This document shows, in pieces, positions 14,800 through 23,597 of a stretch of 43,340 nt of DNA. The translations under genes were made by a program, and so were the position numbers. A model generated the notes under the pieces. That model saw only the letters and a list, made by a program, of their open reading frames with translations, searched no databases and was not told the origin of the DNA. Every line of letters starts with the position of its first letter. Positions within the stretch are counted from its first letter, which is position 1. Source of the stretch: Desulfarculaceae bacterium (GTDB lineage: Bacteria > Desulfobacterota > Desulfarculia > Desulfarculales > Desulfarculaceae); contig JAMOVV010000082.1 in the NCBI GenBank assembly GCA_027067385.1, forward strand, positions 1 to 43,340, read 5' to 3'.

Positions 14800-16062
14800 A
14801 TGCCACGTAGATTCATTACTATTGCCGTTGCGTTCATCTTTCTCCTGGGCCTGGCCGGGCCCGCCCTGGCGGCCGATGCCGACGTCGCCGCCCTGATGGC
14901 CGAGCTCAAGGCCCTCAAGGCGCGGGTGGGCCAGCTAGAGAGCAAGCTGGCCGCCGCCCAGGGCCAGGCGGCCAAGGCCGCCGCCGACGCCGCGGCCGCG
15001 GCCCAGCAGACCAGCAAGATATCCCAGCAGGTGCAAGACACCACCAAGCCCGGTTGGCTCAGCGAGCTCTCCAAGCGGGTGAGCGTCTCCGGCGCGGTGG
15101 AGTTCGAGGCCTCCTGGGAGCGCTCCCGCCCGGCGGCGGGCGACTCGGAGACCAGCAGCAACCTGGAGCTGGCCAAGGCCGAGATCATCTTCGCCCTGCA
15201 GATTCACAAGTACGCCAAGGGCGTGATCCATTTCCTGTGGGAGCAGGGTGACGACGCCATCGGCCTGGACGAGGGCTTCATCCTGTTGGGCCAGACCGAC
15301 GACGTGCCCTTCTACGTGATGGCCGGTCGCATGTACCCGGCCATCGGGGTGTTTGATAGCTGGTTCATCAGCGATCCCATCACCCTGGAGGCCTTTGAGA
15401 CCCAGGCCACCGCCATCGAGGTGGGCTACGCCCACCAGTGGTTCAGCATCGGGGTGGGCGGCTACAACGCCACGGTCCACGCCCGCAGCGACACCGGCAG
15501 CAATCTCAACACCTTTTTCGCCCGCTTGAACATCACCCCCCCGGCCGAGCTCCTGGGTGGGGTGGCCGTCACCCTGGGCTTTGCCTACACCAACAACATC
15601 GCCACCAACAACGGCCTGGGCGACGTGGTGGCCGGCACCCTGGTGCCGGATGACACCGGCGCCCTGGCGCCCTCGGGCGACAACACCCTGGCCTCCCTGG
15701 TGGGCGGCTACTCGGCCTCCATCCTGGTGGAATACGGCATGTTCTCCCTGGCCGCCGAGTACATCACCGCGGCCTCGTCTTTCACCGCCGCGGACCTCAC
15801 CATGGACAACGGGGCCGCGTCCCCCCGTCCCCGCGCCTTCAACATCGAGCTGGCCATCACTCCGGTGGAGCCTCTGACCATCGCGGTGCGCTATGGCGGC
15901 AGCCGCGACATGTTCGACCTGTACCCCGAGAGCCAGTACGGCATAGCGGCCAGCTACCAGCTCTTGGAGCACGTCACCCTGGCCCTGCAGTACCTGCACA
16001 ACCGCTTCTCCAACGACGACCAGTCCGACCTGGTCTCCGGCCAGTTGGCCGTGGAATTCTAA
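14800..16062 (+). CDS. Outer-membrane porin, LbtU-like
   Basis: A 420-residue outer-membrane protein. A clear signal peptide (FITIAVAFIFLLGLAGPALA) is followed by a coiled coil (residues about 27-75: LMAELKALKARVGQLESKLA). After it comes a beta-barrel of alternating strands with Gly and aromatic girdles, ending in the terminal Phe (GQLAVEF) used by outer-membrane assembly. The coiled coil plus barrel matches the LbtU siderophore-porin family. Iron uptake fits the feoAB neighbour, but the substrate is not shown by sequence. ATG 14800 was chosen because AAGGAGG lies about ten bases upstream; a TTG at 14791 is too close to it. The 5' leader contains the structured RNA. Confidence 0.8.
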   Translation: MPRRFITIAVAFIFLLGLAGPALAADADVAALMAELKALKARVGQLESKLAAAQGQAAKAAADAAAAAQQTSKISQQVQDTTKPGWLSELSKRVSVSGAVEFEASWERSRPAAGDSETSSNLELAKAEIIFALQIHKYAKGVIHFLWEQGDDAIGLDEGFILLGQTDDVPFYVMAGRMYPAIGVFDSWFISDPITLEAFETQATAIEVGYAHQWFSIGVGGYNATVHARSDTGSNLNTFFARLNITPPAELLGGVAVTLGFAYTNNIATNNGLGDVVAGTLVPDDTGALAPSGDNTLASLVGGYSASILVEYGMFSLAAEYITAASSFTAADLTMDNGAASPRPRAFNIELAITPVEPLTIAVRYGGSRDMFDLYPESQYGIAASYQLLEHVTLALQYLHNRFSNDDQSDLVSGQLAVEF

Positions 16063-16070
16063 CCTCCCTG

Positions 16071-16103
16071 GTCCCCGGCCCGGCCCCTGGCCGGGCCGGG
16101 GAC
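16071..16103 (+). terminator. Large GC hairpin after the porin gene
   Basis: A perfect 14-base-pair stem (GTCCCCGGCCCGGC with GCCGGGCCGGGGAC, loop CCCTG) eight bases after the stop. No T tract follows, so it may protect the mRNA 3' end or need Rho. Confidence 0.6.
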
Positions 16104-16306
16104 TGCCGCTCTGCCGGCTCACTCCCACCGTCGGCCGGGTGTCCCAGCTCATTGTCCTGGTGTGCCGGTAGCTCCTGGTCTTCTTATGTGTTAATATTTC
16201 TAACAAAGAGTAGTAACTTCGCCGCCGTGTTTTCAATTCGGCCGGGTGCGGGCAAGTCCCCGGCAAGCCAAAGGTCATTAACTGCAACCCTGTCTGCGAG
16301 GGCCCC

Positions 16307-17893
16307 TTGGACCGTAACACCGACCAGCCGCCGCCGGAGACGGCCAACAGCCTGCGCATCCTGTTGGTGGATGACGAGCCGGCTATTCGCGACCTGTTGG
16401 GCGAATACCTTTCCGCGGTGGAGGGCCACCAGGCGGTGGTAGCCGGCTCTGGCGAGGAGGCGCTGAAGATATTCAAGGAAGGAGCCTTTGACTGCGCCTT
16501 TTTGGATTTGAAGATGCCGGGCATGAGCGGCGTGGACCTGCTCAAGGCCATCAAGGACATAGAGCCCACCTTGCCGGTGGTTATTATGACCGGTTATCCC
16601 TCGCTGGACGTGGCCATCGATACCATGCGCCAGGGGGCCAGCGATTTTCTCATCAAGCCCATCAATCCCAACCAGGTTAAGATCACCCTGGAGAGGGTGG
16701 TGCGCGAGCATCGCCTGCTGCAGGAGAACCTGCGCCTGTCTGAGCGCCTGCGCCACCAGGAAAAGATCGAGCGGCTCAACCGCGAGCTGGAGCGCAAGTT
16801 CCGGGAACAGGAGATCATCAACCGGATATCGGAGGCCATTGACCGGGCCCAGTCCTCCGAGGCCATCTACCAGGCCATGGCCGACCTGTCGTGCCGCTAC
16901 CTGGAGGCCGACAAGGCGGCGGTGCTCCTGCTGGACCGCATGGCCGAGGAGCTGGTGGTAATCGCCAGCCGCGGCTTTGACCGCAACCCGCTGGGCAGCA
17001 CGGCCTGCCGGGTGGGCGAGGGCCTGTTCGGCCGGGTGGCCAGCAGCGGCCAGCCCCTGGTGGGGGCCCTGGACGAGGAACCGCTGCACGACACGGTGAT
17101 GGGCATCGATAAGTACTACCTGTGCATGCCGGTGAAAATCCGCCACGAAGTCTTTGGCATCTTGGTGGTGGCCGACAAGAAAAACGGCGAGCCGTTCCAG
17201 AGCTCGGATATTTTTCTGGCCAACTTCCTGCTGGACAAGGTGGCCCTGGCCATTGAAAACATTGCCTTGTATGAATCCATGGTCTCCAACCTGCACGCCA
17301 CCCTGGCCGGCCTGGTGGCGGCCATGGAGGCCAAGGACCCCTACACCAAGCAGCATAGCCGACGGGTGACCAACCTCAGCGTGGTGACCGCCCAGGCCAT
17401 GGGGATGAGCAGCGAGGCCCTGGAGTCTCTACGGTTCGCGGCCTACCTGCACGACATCGGCAAGATCGGGGTTAAGGACGACATTCTCACCAAGGCGTCT
17501 TCCCTCACCGACCGGGAGTACGAGGACATCAAGCGGCACCCGGTGGTGGGCGAAAACATCGTGGCCGCCCTGGACCTGTCGCCAGATGAACTGGCGGTGA
17601 TCCGCAACCACCACGAGCGCTGGGACGGGGGGGGGTATCCCGATGGCATGGCCGGCGAGGAGATTCCCCTGTTGGCCCGGGTGGTGGCCGTGGCCGACGC
17701 CTTTGACGCCATGACCAGCAACCGTCACTACCGCAAGGCCCTGGCCCGCGCCCAGGCCTTTGCCGAGCTGCGGCGTTGCGCCGGCTCCCAGTTTGATCCC
17801 GAGGTGGTCGCGCAGTTTTTGGCCGTCTTCGAACGCTCTCATGCGGAGGAGGCCGTTTATCTCGACGAAGCCGCGGCGGGCCCCCGGGCCTGA
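16307..17893 (+). CDS. Response regulator with GAF and HD-GYP domains (c-di-GMP phosphodiesterase)
   Basis: A 528-residue cytoplasmic protein. The receiver domain (residues 16-135) has acidic pocket Asp22/Asp23, phospho-acceptor Asp67 (FLDLKMPGMSG), VIMTGYPS and LIKPI. A coiled coil follows, then a GAF domain (about 175-320). The HD-GYP domain (about 330-505) keeps every signature: YLHDIGKIGVKD, HHERWDGGGYPDG, ADAFDAMTS. It should hydrolyse c-di-GMP when the receiver is phosphorylated. The start is a TTG at 16307 with GAGGG upstream; no better start precedes the receiver domain. It leads a five-gene signalling cluster. Confidence 0.92.
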   Translation: MDRNTDQPPPETANSLRILLVDDEPAIRDLLGEYLSAVEGHQAVVAGSGEEALKIFKEGAFDCAFLDLKMPGMSGVDLLKAIKDIEPTLPVVIMTGYPSLDVAIDTMRQGASDFLIKPINPNQVKITLERVVREHRLLQENLRLSERLRHQEKIERLNRELERKFREQEIINRISEAIDRAQSSEAIYQAMADLSCRYLEADKAAVLLLDRMAEELVVIASRGFDRNPLGSTACRVGEGLFGRVASSGQPLVGALDEEPLHDTVMGIDKYYLCMPVKIRHEVFGILVVADKKNGEPFQSSDIFLANFLLDKVALAIENIALYESMVSNLHATLAGLVAAMEAKDPYTKQHSRRVTNLSVVTAQAMGMSSEALESLRFAAYLHDIGKIGVKDDILTKASSLTDREYEDIKRHPVVGENIVAALDLSPDELAVIRNHHERWDGGGYPDGMAGEEIPLLARVVAVADAFDAMTSNRHYRKALARAQAFAELRRCAGSQFDPEVVAQFLAVFERSHAEEAVYLDEAAAGPRA

Positions 17894-17969
17894 ACCGGCT
17901 GGTTTAACACCGGCGGCGGCCGCGGCCCAGCCGGCCGGCGCCGGGGGGCGCGGGCGCCGGGAGGTAGCG

Positions 17970-18563
17970 ATGCAACCAGAACAACAAAGCGACGGACGGA
18001 ATTTCTACCGCACCACGGCCAAGCTCACGGTGCGCTATGGCCCAGACACCGCCGAGGCCCGGCGGGCCATGGCGGTGGACGAGGAACTCTGGCGCACCCA
18101 GTCCAACCTGGAGCAGGCCGCCCGCAACGTCCTGGAAATGGAAGGCTCGGCCGCCTCCGACGACGCGACCCTCACGGTATTGCGCTGGTTGGATTTTAAA
18201 CTGGACTTGATCCTGTACCATCTCCGCCTGAGCCAACACGAGTTGCATTTCCCCTACGTCACCCACACCACCGACATCTCGGGTTCGGGCATGGGCCTGG
18301 CCGACCCCCAGGGCCTGGCCGTCGGCGACACCATCTTGTTCGTGCTGGAGCTGCCCGACGCCCCCTACCGGGCCATCTACGGTTCGGCCAAGGTTATCTG
18401 GCTCAAGGAAAACCCCAAGCCGGGAGAGGCCCCCTGCGCCGTGCAATTAGTGGATATCTCGGAGGTGGACCGGGAGCGCATCGTCCGTTTCACCTTTCAG
18501 CAGCAACGCCGGGAGCTGGCCAAACGAAACGAGGAGGCCGTGGACCAGGAGGTTGTGGAATAG
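17970..18563 (+). CDS. PilZ-domain protein
   Basis: A 197-residue protein. ATG 17970 follows GGGAGG. The PilZ core is seen as RNFYRTTAKLTVRYG near the N-terminus and THTTDISGSGMGLADP (D-x-S-x-S-G) around residue 105. They are separated by a helical insert of about 80 residues (EEELW-type region with LEQAARNVLEMEG), longer than in a minimal PilZ domain. The first motif has R-x3-R rather than a classical RR-x3-R, so c-di-GMP affinity is uncertain. It sits between an HD-GYP gene and a kinase gene (three-base gap), pointing to c-di-GMP readout in the same pathway. Confidence 0.8.
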   Translation: MQPEQQSDGRNFYRTTAKLTVRYGPDTAEARRAMAVDEELWRTQSNLEQAARNVLEMEGSAASDDATLTVLRWLDFKLDLILYHLRLSQHELHFPYVTHTTDISGSGMGLADPQGLAVGDTILFVLELPDAPYRAIYGSAKVIWLKENPKPGEAPCAVQLVDISEVDRERIVRFTFQQQRRELAKRNEEAVDQEVVE

Positions 18564-18566
18564 CTT

Positions 18567-19289
18567 ATGGCGGAAAATCACTTGCCCGACCACGTGGTGA
18601 TGGCCCTGTTGAAACGGGAACGCGAGGCCCTGGTGGGGCGCTTGTTGCCGGGCTTGCTGCACAACGTGTCCGGGGCCATGCAGATGATCCGTCTGCCCCT
18701 GGACATGGTTGGCCTGATGCTGGCCCAGGCCAACCACGCCCAGGCCGGCGAGCGTCTGGAGACGGTGAACCAGGGCCTGGAGCGCCTCACCCACGAGTTG
18801 GAGGTACTGGGGGCCAAGTGCCGGCAGCCGGCCGGGGCCGAGACCGGGGCCATCGACCTGGAGCGGATGGCCCGCGAGCAGTTGGAGTTTTGGCGGGCCG
18901 ACCTGTTCTTCAAGCACAACGTGGCCCTCACGGTGGATTTCCCCGGCGGTGGGACGCTGGGGCGCGGTTCCTGGGACGACACCTGCTTGGCTTTCAACTG
19001 CCTGGTGGCCAACTGCGTCGAGGCCCTACGCGATACGGAGGAGCCGGCCATCACAGTGCGCGCCTGGCACCAGGGGGACCAGGTGGGAGTGTTCATCTCC
19101 GACTCCGGCCCCGGGCCGGACGAGGCCTGTTGCGGTCGGATGTTCGAACCGTTTGTCACCACCAAGGGCCGGGGGCACGATGGCCTGGGGCTTTTTTTAA
19201 GCCGCTGGGCCATGCAGGTCCACCAGGGCGACGTACTCTGGCGCTCCGAACCCACCGGTGGTTTTTTGCTGCAACTGCCGGCTTTTTGA
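18567..19289 (+). CDS. Small sensor-less histidine kinase
   Basis: A 240-residue cytosolic kinase with no sensory or membrane region. The dimerisation helix carries LLPGLLHNVSGAMQMI (His32, with Asn in the LHN pattern of NtrB-like kinases). The ATPase domain has an N-box CLVANCVEALRD, G1 SDSGPGPD, F-box FEPFVTTK and G2 DGLGLFLS. It starts three bases after the PilZ gene stop, so the two are surely co-translated. It may phosphorylate the receivers encoded at 16307 or 19404, and its input may come from the PilZ protein (inference). Confidence 0.85.
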   Translation: MAENHLPDHVVMALLKREREALVGRLLPGLLHNVSGAMQMIRLPLDMVGLMLAQANHAQAGERLETVNQGLERLTHELEVLGAKCRQPAGAETGAIDLERMAREQLEFWRADLFFKHNVALTVDFPGGGTLGRGSWDDTCLAFNCLVANCVEALRDTEEPAITVRAWHQGDQVGVFISDSGPGPDEACCGRMFEPFVTTKGRGHDGLGLFLSRWAMQVHQGDVLWRSEPTGGFLLQLPAF

Positions 19290-19403
19290 GCCCGGCGGCC
19301 GGCGACGGTCCGAGGCCACCACTCACCTGCCGGCGGAGGCCGCGGTTCCGGGAGGGGAGGTGGCCGCTCCCGGCTACCCGGCCATGCCCGGAGTTAGCTC
19401 CCT

Positions 19404-20564
19404 GTGTCCAAGCCCGCCGAAAAAAAAGACCTGCGCTTCTTGGTGGTGGACGACCAGTTCAACGTCCGCCGCATGATTCAAAACTTCCTGCGCACCTTTG
19501 GTTACGCCAAGGCCCTGGAGGCCTCTGACGGTGCCAAGGCCCTGGAGACCCTGCGGGTGCACCGGGTGGACCTGGTCATCTGCGACTGGAACATGCCCAA
19601 CATGTCCGGGGTGGAGCTGCTTAGGGTGCTGCGCGCCGACCGGCACCTGAAGGATTTGCCTTTCCTCATGGTTACCGCCGAGACCGGCGGGGACGTGGTG
19701 GCCGAGGCCATCGAGGAGAAGGTGGACGGCTATATCGTCAAGCCCTTCCAGGCCCGCACCCTCACCGACAAGATTGAGGCCATCCTGGAGGCGCGCCGCA
19801 CCCCGGACCCGGTGGAGAAGGCCCTGGAGCAGGGCTACCACCACCTGTCCCTGGGCCGTTCGGAACAGGCCATGCTCTTTTTTGAGCAGGCCCAGGAGCT
19901 CGCCCCCAGCTCGCCGCGGGTGTTGTTGGCCCTGGGCCAGGCCCTGGAGGTTCGGCAGGATGACGCCGCGGCCTTGGAGCATTACCAGCAGGCGGTGGCC
20001 GGCTCCAAGCGCTTTGTAAAGGGTCACGACCGGCTGGCCGCGCTCTATGAAAAGATGGGCCGGGCGCAAAAGGCGCTGGAGCACCTTAAGCGGGCGGTGA
20101 AGATATCGCCGCGCAACGCCGCGCGCCAACTGTCCCTGGGCCGGTTGCTCATCCGGCAGGGACGGCTCGACGAGGGCCGGGCCGCCCTGGAGCGGGCCAT
20201 GGCCATCGATCCCGGCAACGCCGAGCTGGCCCAGCAGGCCGGCGAGATAATGCTGGCCGCCGGGCTCAACGACCCGGCGGCCGAGGCCTTCCACGCCGCG
20301 GTGGCCCTGGACCCGGCCATGGTGCACGTCTTCAACCGCATGGGCCTGGCCTATCGCCGCCAGGGGCTCTTTCAAAAGGCCATGGAGGAATACGCCCGCG
20401 CCCTGGATCTGGTGCGAGACGATGAAAACCTCTATTACAACCTGGCCCGGGCCCAGGAAGCAGCCGGCTTGCACCGGGAGGCCCTGGAGTCGCTCAAGGA
20501 GGCGCTGCGCCTTAAACCGGATTTTGAGCGGGCCCGCCAACTCCACCAACGGATCAAAGCCTAG
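19404..20564 (+). CDS. CheY-like receiver fused to TPR repeats
   Basis: A 386-residue protein. The receiver domain (residues 1-125) is CheY-like: VVDDQFNVRRMIQNF, VICDWNMPNMSGVE (phospho-Asp), MVTAETGGD, YIVKPF. Residues about 135-386 are tetratricopeptide repeats (PRVLLALGQALEVRQDDAAA, AALYEKMGRAQKALEHLKRA, NRMGLAYRRQGLFQKAMEEY). The receiver probably switches a protein-binding TPR scaffold. The start is GTG 19404 with GGAG upstream. Two bases separate it from the next kinase gene. Confidence 0.9.
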   Translation: MSKPAEKKDLRFLVVDDQFNVRRMIQNFLRTFGYAKALEASDGAKALETLRVHRVDLVICDWNMPNMSGVELLRVLRADRHLKDLPFLMVTAETGGDVVAEAIEEKVDGYIVKPFQARTLTDKIEAILEARRTPDPVEKALEQGYHHLSLGRSEQAMLFFEQAQELAPSSPRVLLALGQALEVRQDDAAALEHYQQAVAGSKRFVKGHDRLAALYEKMGRAQKALEHLKRAVKISPRNAARQLSLGRLLIRQGRLDEGRAALERAMAIDPGNAELAQQAGEIMLAAGLNDPAAEAFHAAVALDPAMVHVFNRMGLAYRRQGLFQKAMEEYARALDLVRDDENLYYNLARAQEAAGLHREALESLKEALRLKPDFERARQLHQRIKA

Positions 20565-20566
20565 CC

Positions 20567-21868
20567 ATGGCCGACACGCCCCCATCCCCCCCGGAGGTCC
20601 CGCCCAGCGACCGTGAGCTCGTTGAACTACTGCGGGCCAGCCGGGACAAGCTCAAGGCGGTCTTTGACACCATGAGCGACCCGGTGTTTTCGCTTACTCC
20701 CGAACTGACGGTGGAGTCCGTCAACCTGGCCCTGTCCCGGATGCTCCAACGCCACCCCCGCGAGCTGGTGGGGCGCCACTACCGGGACGTGCTGCGGGCC
20801 CTGTGGCCCGATGAGCACATCCACCAGGCGGTGGCCGAGGGCATCAGCCGGGCCGACCGCACCCGCGCCTTGCAAAGGCTGGTGTTGGTCACCCCCAGCC
20901 GGCCCGACGAGCGCTACTGGGAGGTGAGTGTATCACCGGTGCGGGACCCGGCCGGGGCGGTGGCCTTGCTGGTGGTGCAGTTCAAGGACATCACCGAGTT
21001 CAAGCGCATGGAAGACACCATCGTGCGCTACAGTCGCAACCTGGAAGAGATGGTGGACGAGCGCACCAAGGAGCTGGTGGAGGCCCGCGACCAACTGCGG
21101 GCCGAGAAGGAGCGCCTGGAACAGGCCTACGAACGCCTCAAGGACCTGGAGCAGTTGCGCCACGACCTTACCGCCATGGTGGTGCACGATCTCAAGGGGC
21201 CCTTGGCCGAGGTCCTGGGCAACCTGGACCTCATCGCCTACGAGCCCTTGAGCGAGACCCAGCGCGAGTACCTGGGCCTGGCCGAGCTGGGGGCCGAGGA
21301 CCTGCTGCGCATGATCATGAACCTGCTGGACATCGACCGCATGGAAGAGGGGCGTATCGAGCTGCGGACCGAGCCGGTGGACTTCGCCGCCGCGGCCGAG
21401 CGGGTCAGCCGCAAGTTCCAGACCGTCATCGGGCTCAAGGAGTTGGAGTTGGTCATCGACGACCAGAGCAAGCAGCCCCTGCTGGTGGACCAAGGGCTCT
21501 TTGATCGCGTGTTGCAAAACCTGCTCACCAATGCCATCGGCCACACCGACGAGGGCGGGGCCATTACCTTGGCCGCCCGGGAAGAGGCCGACGAGGTGGT
21601 GATCCGAGTGACCGACAACGGCGAGGGCATCGACCCCCAGCACCAGGGACGCATCTTCGAGAAATTCTCCCAGGCCCACGGCGGCCGGGGGCCGCGCACC
21701 AGCACCGGGTTGGGGCTGGCCTTTTGTAAGCTGGCGGTCCAGGCCCACGGCGGACGCATCTGGTTCGAAAGCCGGCTGGGAGAGGGCACCACCTTTTTCG
21801 TGGCCCTGCCGCGCCGCGCCGCGGACCGCGCGCCACGGGCCGTCACCCCGGCCGAGGCCGGGCCATAG
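20567..21868 (+). CDS. PAS-domain histidine kinase
   Basis: A 433-residue soluble kinase. A PAS domain (residues about 25-150: KAVFDTMSDPVFSLTPE ... FKDITEFKRME) is followed by a coiled coil (LVEARDQLRAEKERLEQAY) and a HisKA domain with AMVVHDLKGPLAEVLGNL. The ATPase has VLQNLLTNAIGH, TDNGEGID and TSTGLGLAFCK. No membrane segments. It starts immediately behind the REC-TPR gene and is its likely cognate kinase. The C-terminal 20 residues are low-complexity. Confidence 0.92.
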   Translation: MADTPPSPPEVPPSDRELVELLRASRDKLKAVFDTMSDPVFSLTPELTVESVNLALSRMLQRHPRELVGRHYRDVLRALWPDEHIHQAVAEGISRADRTRALQRLVLVTPSRPDERYWEVSVSPVRDPAGAVALLVVQFKDITEFKRMEDTIVRYSRNLEEMVDERTKELVEARDQLRAEKERLEQAYERLKDLEQLRHDLTAMVVHDLKGPLAEVLGNLDLIAYEPLSETQREYLGLAELGAEDLLRMIMNLLDIDRMEEGRIELRTEPVDFAAAAERVSRKFQTVIGLKELELVIDDQSKQPLLVDQGLFDRVLQNLLTNAIGHTDEGGAITLAAREEADEVVIRVTDNGEGIDPQHQGRIFEKFSQAHGGRGPRTSTGLGLAFCKLAVQAHGGRIWFESRLGEGTTFFVALPRRAADRAPRAVTPAEAGP

Positions 21869-21969
21869 TCGCGGGGCCGTGGTGGCAGGGTCGTTGTAGC
21901 CGGGCCGTAGTGGCGGGGTCGGGTTCAGCGGGTGCGCATGGTCGGCGGGTGCGCGGGCTGGGGCGGGGG

Positions 21970-22320
21970 TCACACCAGGGAGGTGAGCAGGTTGCGCACC
22001 GAGCCCTCGCGGGCGGCGGCGGCCAGTTCCAGGGCCTCCTCCGGCGGCATCTGCCGCAGGACGCGCTTACCGTCCTGGCTCATGATCTTGACCACCTGGC
22101 GTCCAGTGGACTCGTCGGTGGCCATCTCCACCTTCACCTTGAAGTTGAGCTCCAGGTCTCCGAGAGCGGGCCCGGCCTGGCGGGCCGGCGGCGGGGACCC
22201 GGCGGTCTCCTGGTCGGCCGAACGCGCGACCGGTTCCGCGGCCTGGGGACGGCGCCCCCCTGCCGAGGTCGCCGAAGCCGCCTCCCGGGGGTAATTTATT
22301 GAAAGCGCCGAGACTTCCAT
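21970..22320 (-). CDS. flaG: FlaG-family flagellar protein
   Basis: A 116-residue protein. A Pro/Ala-rich N-terminal half leads to a FlaG core: LGDLELNFKVKVEMATDEST, VVKIMSQDGKRVLRQMPPEE. FlaG proteins influence flagellar filament length. ATG 22320 has GGAAGG upstream; upstream in-frame ATGs (22365, 22392) lie at or near the predicted transcript start. It stands alone, away from other flagellar genes, behind a sigma-28-type promoter. The PilZ and HD-GYP genes in this window are its only motility-related neighbours. Confidence 0.75.
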   Translation of the reverse strand: MEVSALSINYPREAASATSAGGRRPQAAEPVARSADQETAGSPPPARQAGPALGDLELNFKVKVEMATDESTGRQVVKIMSQDGKRVLRQMPPEEALELAAAAREGSVRNLLTSLV

Positions 22321-22397
22321 GATACGCCTTCCATTTCCATCGCCGGAAAAACTTGCGTAGTCCATCTCTACCGTGGGTTCCCTCCTCTTCAATCACT

Positions 22398-22425
22398 CTA
22401 TCGGTCCAACTTCGGCCGAACTTTA
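22398..22425 (-). promoter_or_regulatory. Sigma-28 (FliA) type promoter of flaG
   Basis: On the minus strand TAAAGTTC (22425-22418), 12 bases, ACCGATAG (22405-22398), against the consensus TAAAGTTT-N11-GCCGATAA. It places the start near 22390, about 70 bases before flaG. The match supports a flagellar role. Confidence 0.65.
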
Positions 22426-22511
22426 AGGTTGGCCGCAATTTTTTTTGGAAAAACATCCGGCGCCCGGACGCCTCGGTTGAAGGGGAGGTGGTTAGGTAAG
22501 CTCCGAGGGGA

Positions 22512-22517
22512 TATAAT
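22512..22517 (+). promoter_or_regulatory. -10 element before the aminotransferase-like gene
   Basis: A perfect TATAAT 35 bases upstream of the ATG at 22553, on the opposite side from the divergent flaG promoter. The -35 is poor (TGGTTA at 17-base spacing). Confidence 0.45.
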
Positions 22518-22552
22518 GGCAGTCGCGGTTCGCACCCGGCCGGGAGATAGCC

Positions 22553-23563
22553 ATGCAGAGTCCAAGCCCTTTAGTCGATCCCCAAGTGCTGGCCGATATC
22601 TGGCAGGACCAGAGCCCGGCCAAGTATCCCGTGCAAGACCTGACCCACCCCTGCCCCCTGGCTTCGCCGGCACCGGCGGCCCAGCCGGCGCCGGAGGTGG
22701 CCAAGGCGGCCGAGGCCCTGCGCCAGGGCCTGGGTTGGCCCGACTGGGTACGGCTCTACCCCAAGCCGGCCTCGGTGGTGGTGGCCTTGAACCGCCTGGC
22801 CCGGGACCGCGGCTTGCCGCGGGGGGTGGTGTGGATGGCCCCCGGCACCGGGGCGCCGCTCAAGTCCCCGGCCGAGAACCCGGGGGTGGCCATCCTGCGG
22901 GCCGACTGGGCCCCAGACGCCGCCAGCATGGCCGAGGCCGAGGCCACTGCCCGCGGGCAGGGCATGCTGGTGGCCCTGGACGAGTCGTGTACCGGCTTTC
23001 GCCTGTCGCCCGGCGGCGCCCGGCAGGCCATGGGCCTGGACCCCGACGCGGTGATCCTGGGCCCGGGGCTCACCACCGGCCATCCCCTGGCCGCCCTGGC
23101 CGGCCGGGGGCCGGCCCCGCCGGAGGGCAAGCCCCCCGCCCCCGAGGCCCTGGCCGAGCTGACGGCCAACCTGCCGCACCTGACCGCGCCGGGGCTGGCC
23201 GACCGGCTAGAGGCGCTGGGCCGCGGACTGGTGCAGGGCCTGCGGCACTTCATCCGGGTAACCGGCCAGATCGACGCGGTGACGGTTGAGGGGCCGCCGG
23301 CCATGCCCCGCCTGGGCGGCCGCCGCATGTGGGCCTTTATCGAGCTGGCCAAGGAAGAGGGGCTGGTCCTGGGGCCGCTGCTTTTGATCAACGACTGCAT
23401 CGACGGCCCGGGCATGCGGCCGGCCCTGGTCCGGGTGGCCCGGGCCCTGGCCCGGCTGCGGGTGTTGCCCGAGGGCGAGAAGGCCCCCCTGGGCTGGAAG
23501 GACGCGGCCCAGCCCACTTCCTGCGCCCGGGTGGAAGAGATGCTGGCTTCCCTGGACGACTAA
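22553..23563 (+). CDS. Class III aminotransferase-like protein lacking the PLP lysine (pseudoenzyme)
   Basis: A 336-residue protein. The central segment is recognisably the glutamate-1-semialdehyde aminomutase / class III aminotransferase fold: LVALDESCTGFRLSPGGARQ matches the family's DEVxTGFR block, with Asp143 at the cofactor-Asp position. The lysine that should follow 28 residues later (family GKxxGGGxP) is Pro171 in GPGLTTGHP. The first ~100 residues of the fold are also missing or unrecognisable. It therefore cannot form the usual PLP aldimine. The intact frame, promoter and good neighbours suggest a maintained pseudoenzyme, not a decaying gene. The function is unknown. Confidence 0.7.
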   Translation: MQSPSPLVDPQVLADIWQDQSPAKYPVQDLTHPCPLASPAPAAQPAPEVAKAAEALRQGLGWPDWVRLYPKPASVVVALNRLARDRGLPRGVVWMAPGTGAPLKSPAENPGVAILRADWAPDAASMAEAEATARGQGMLVALDESCTGFRLSPGGARQAMGLDPDAVILGPGLTTGHPLAALAGRGPAPPEGKPPAPEALAELTANLPHLTAPGLADRLEALGRGLVQGLRHFIRVTGQIDAVTVEGPPAMPRLGGRRMWAFIELAKEEGLVLGPLLLINDCIDGPGMRPALVRVARALARLRVLPEGEKAPLGWKDAAQPTSCARVEEMLASLDD

Positions 23564-23597
23564 CCCGGCCGCCGCCGGCGGCCCGATGGAGGTTGCG

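Noticed and set aside
21868-21945. Tandem repeats of a GGGCCGTAGTGGCGGGGTC-type unit after the PAS kinase gene
   Set aside because: Two or three degenerate GC-rich copies over 70 bp; likely low-complexity drift between genes.
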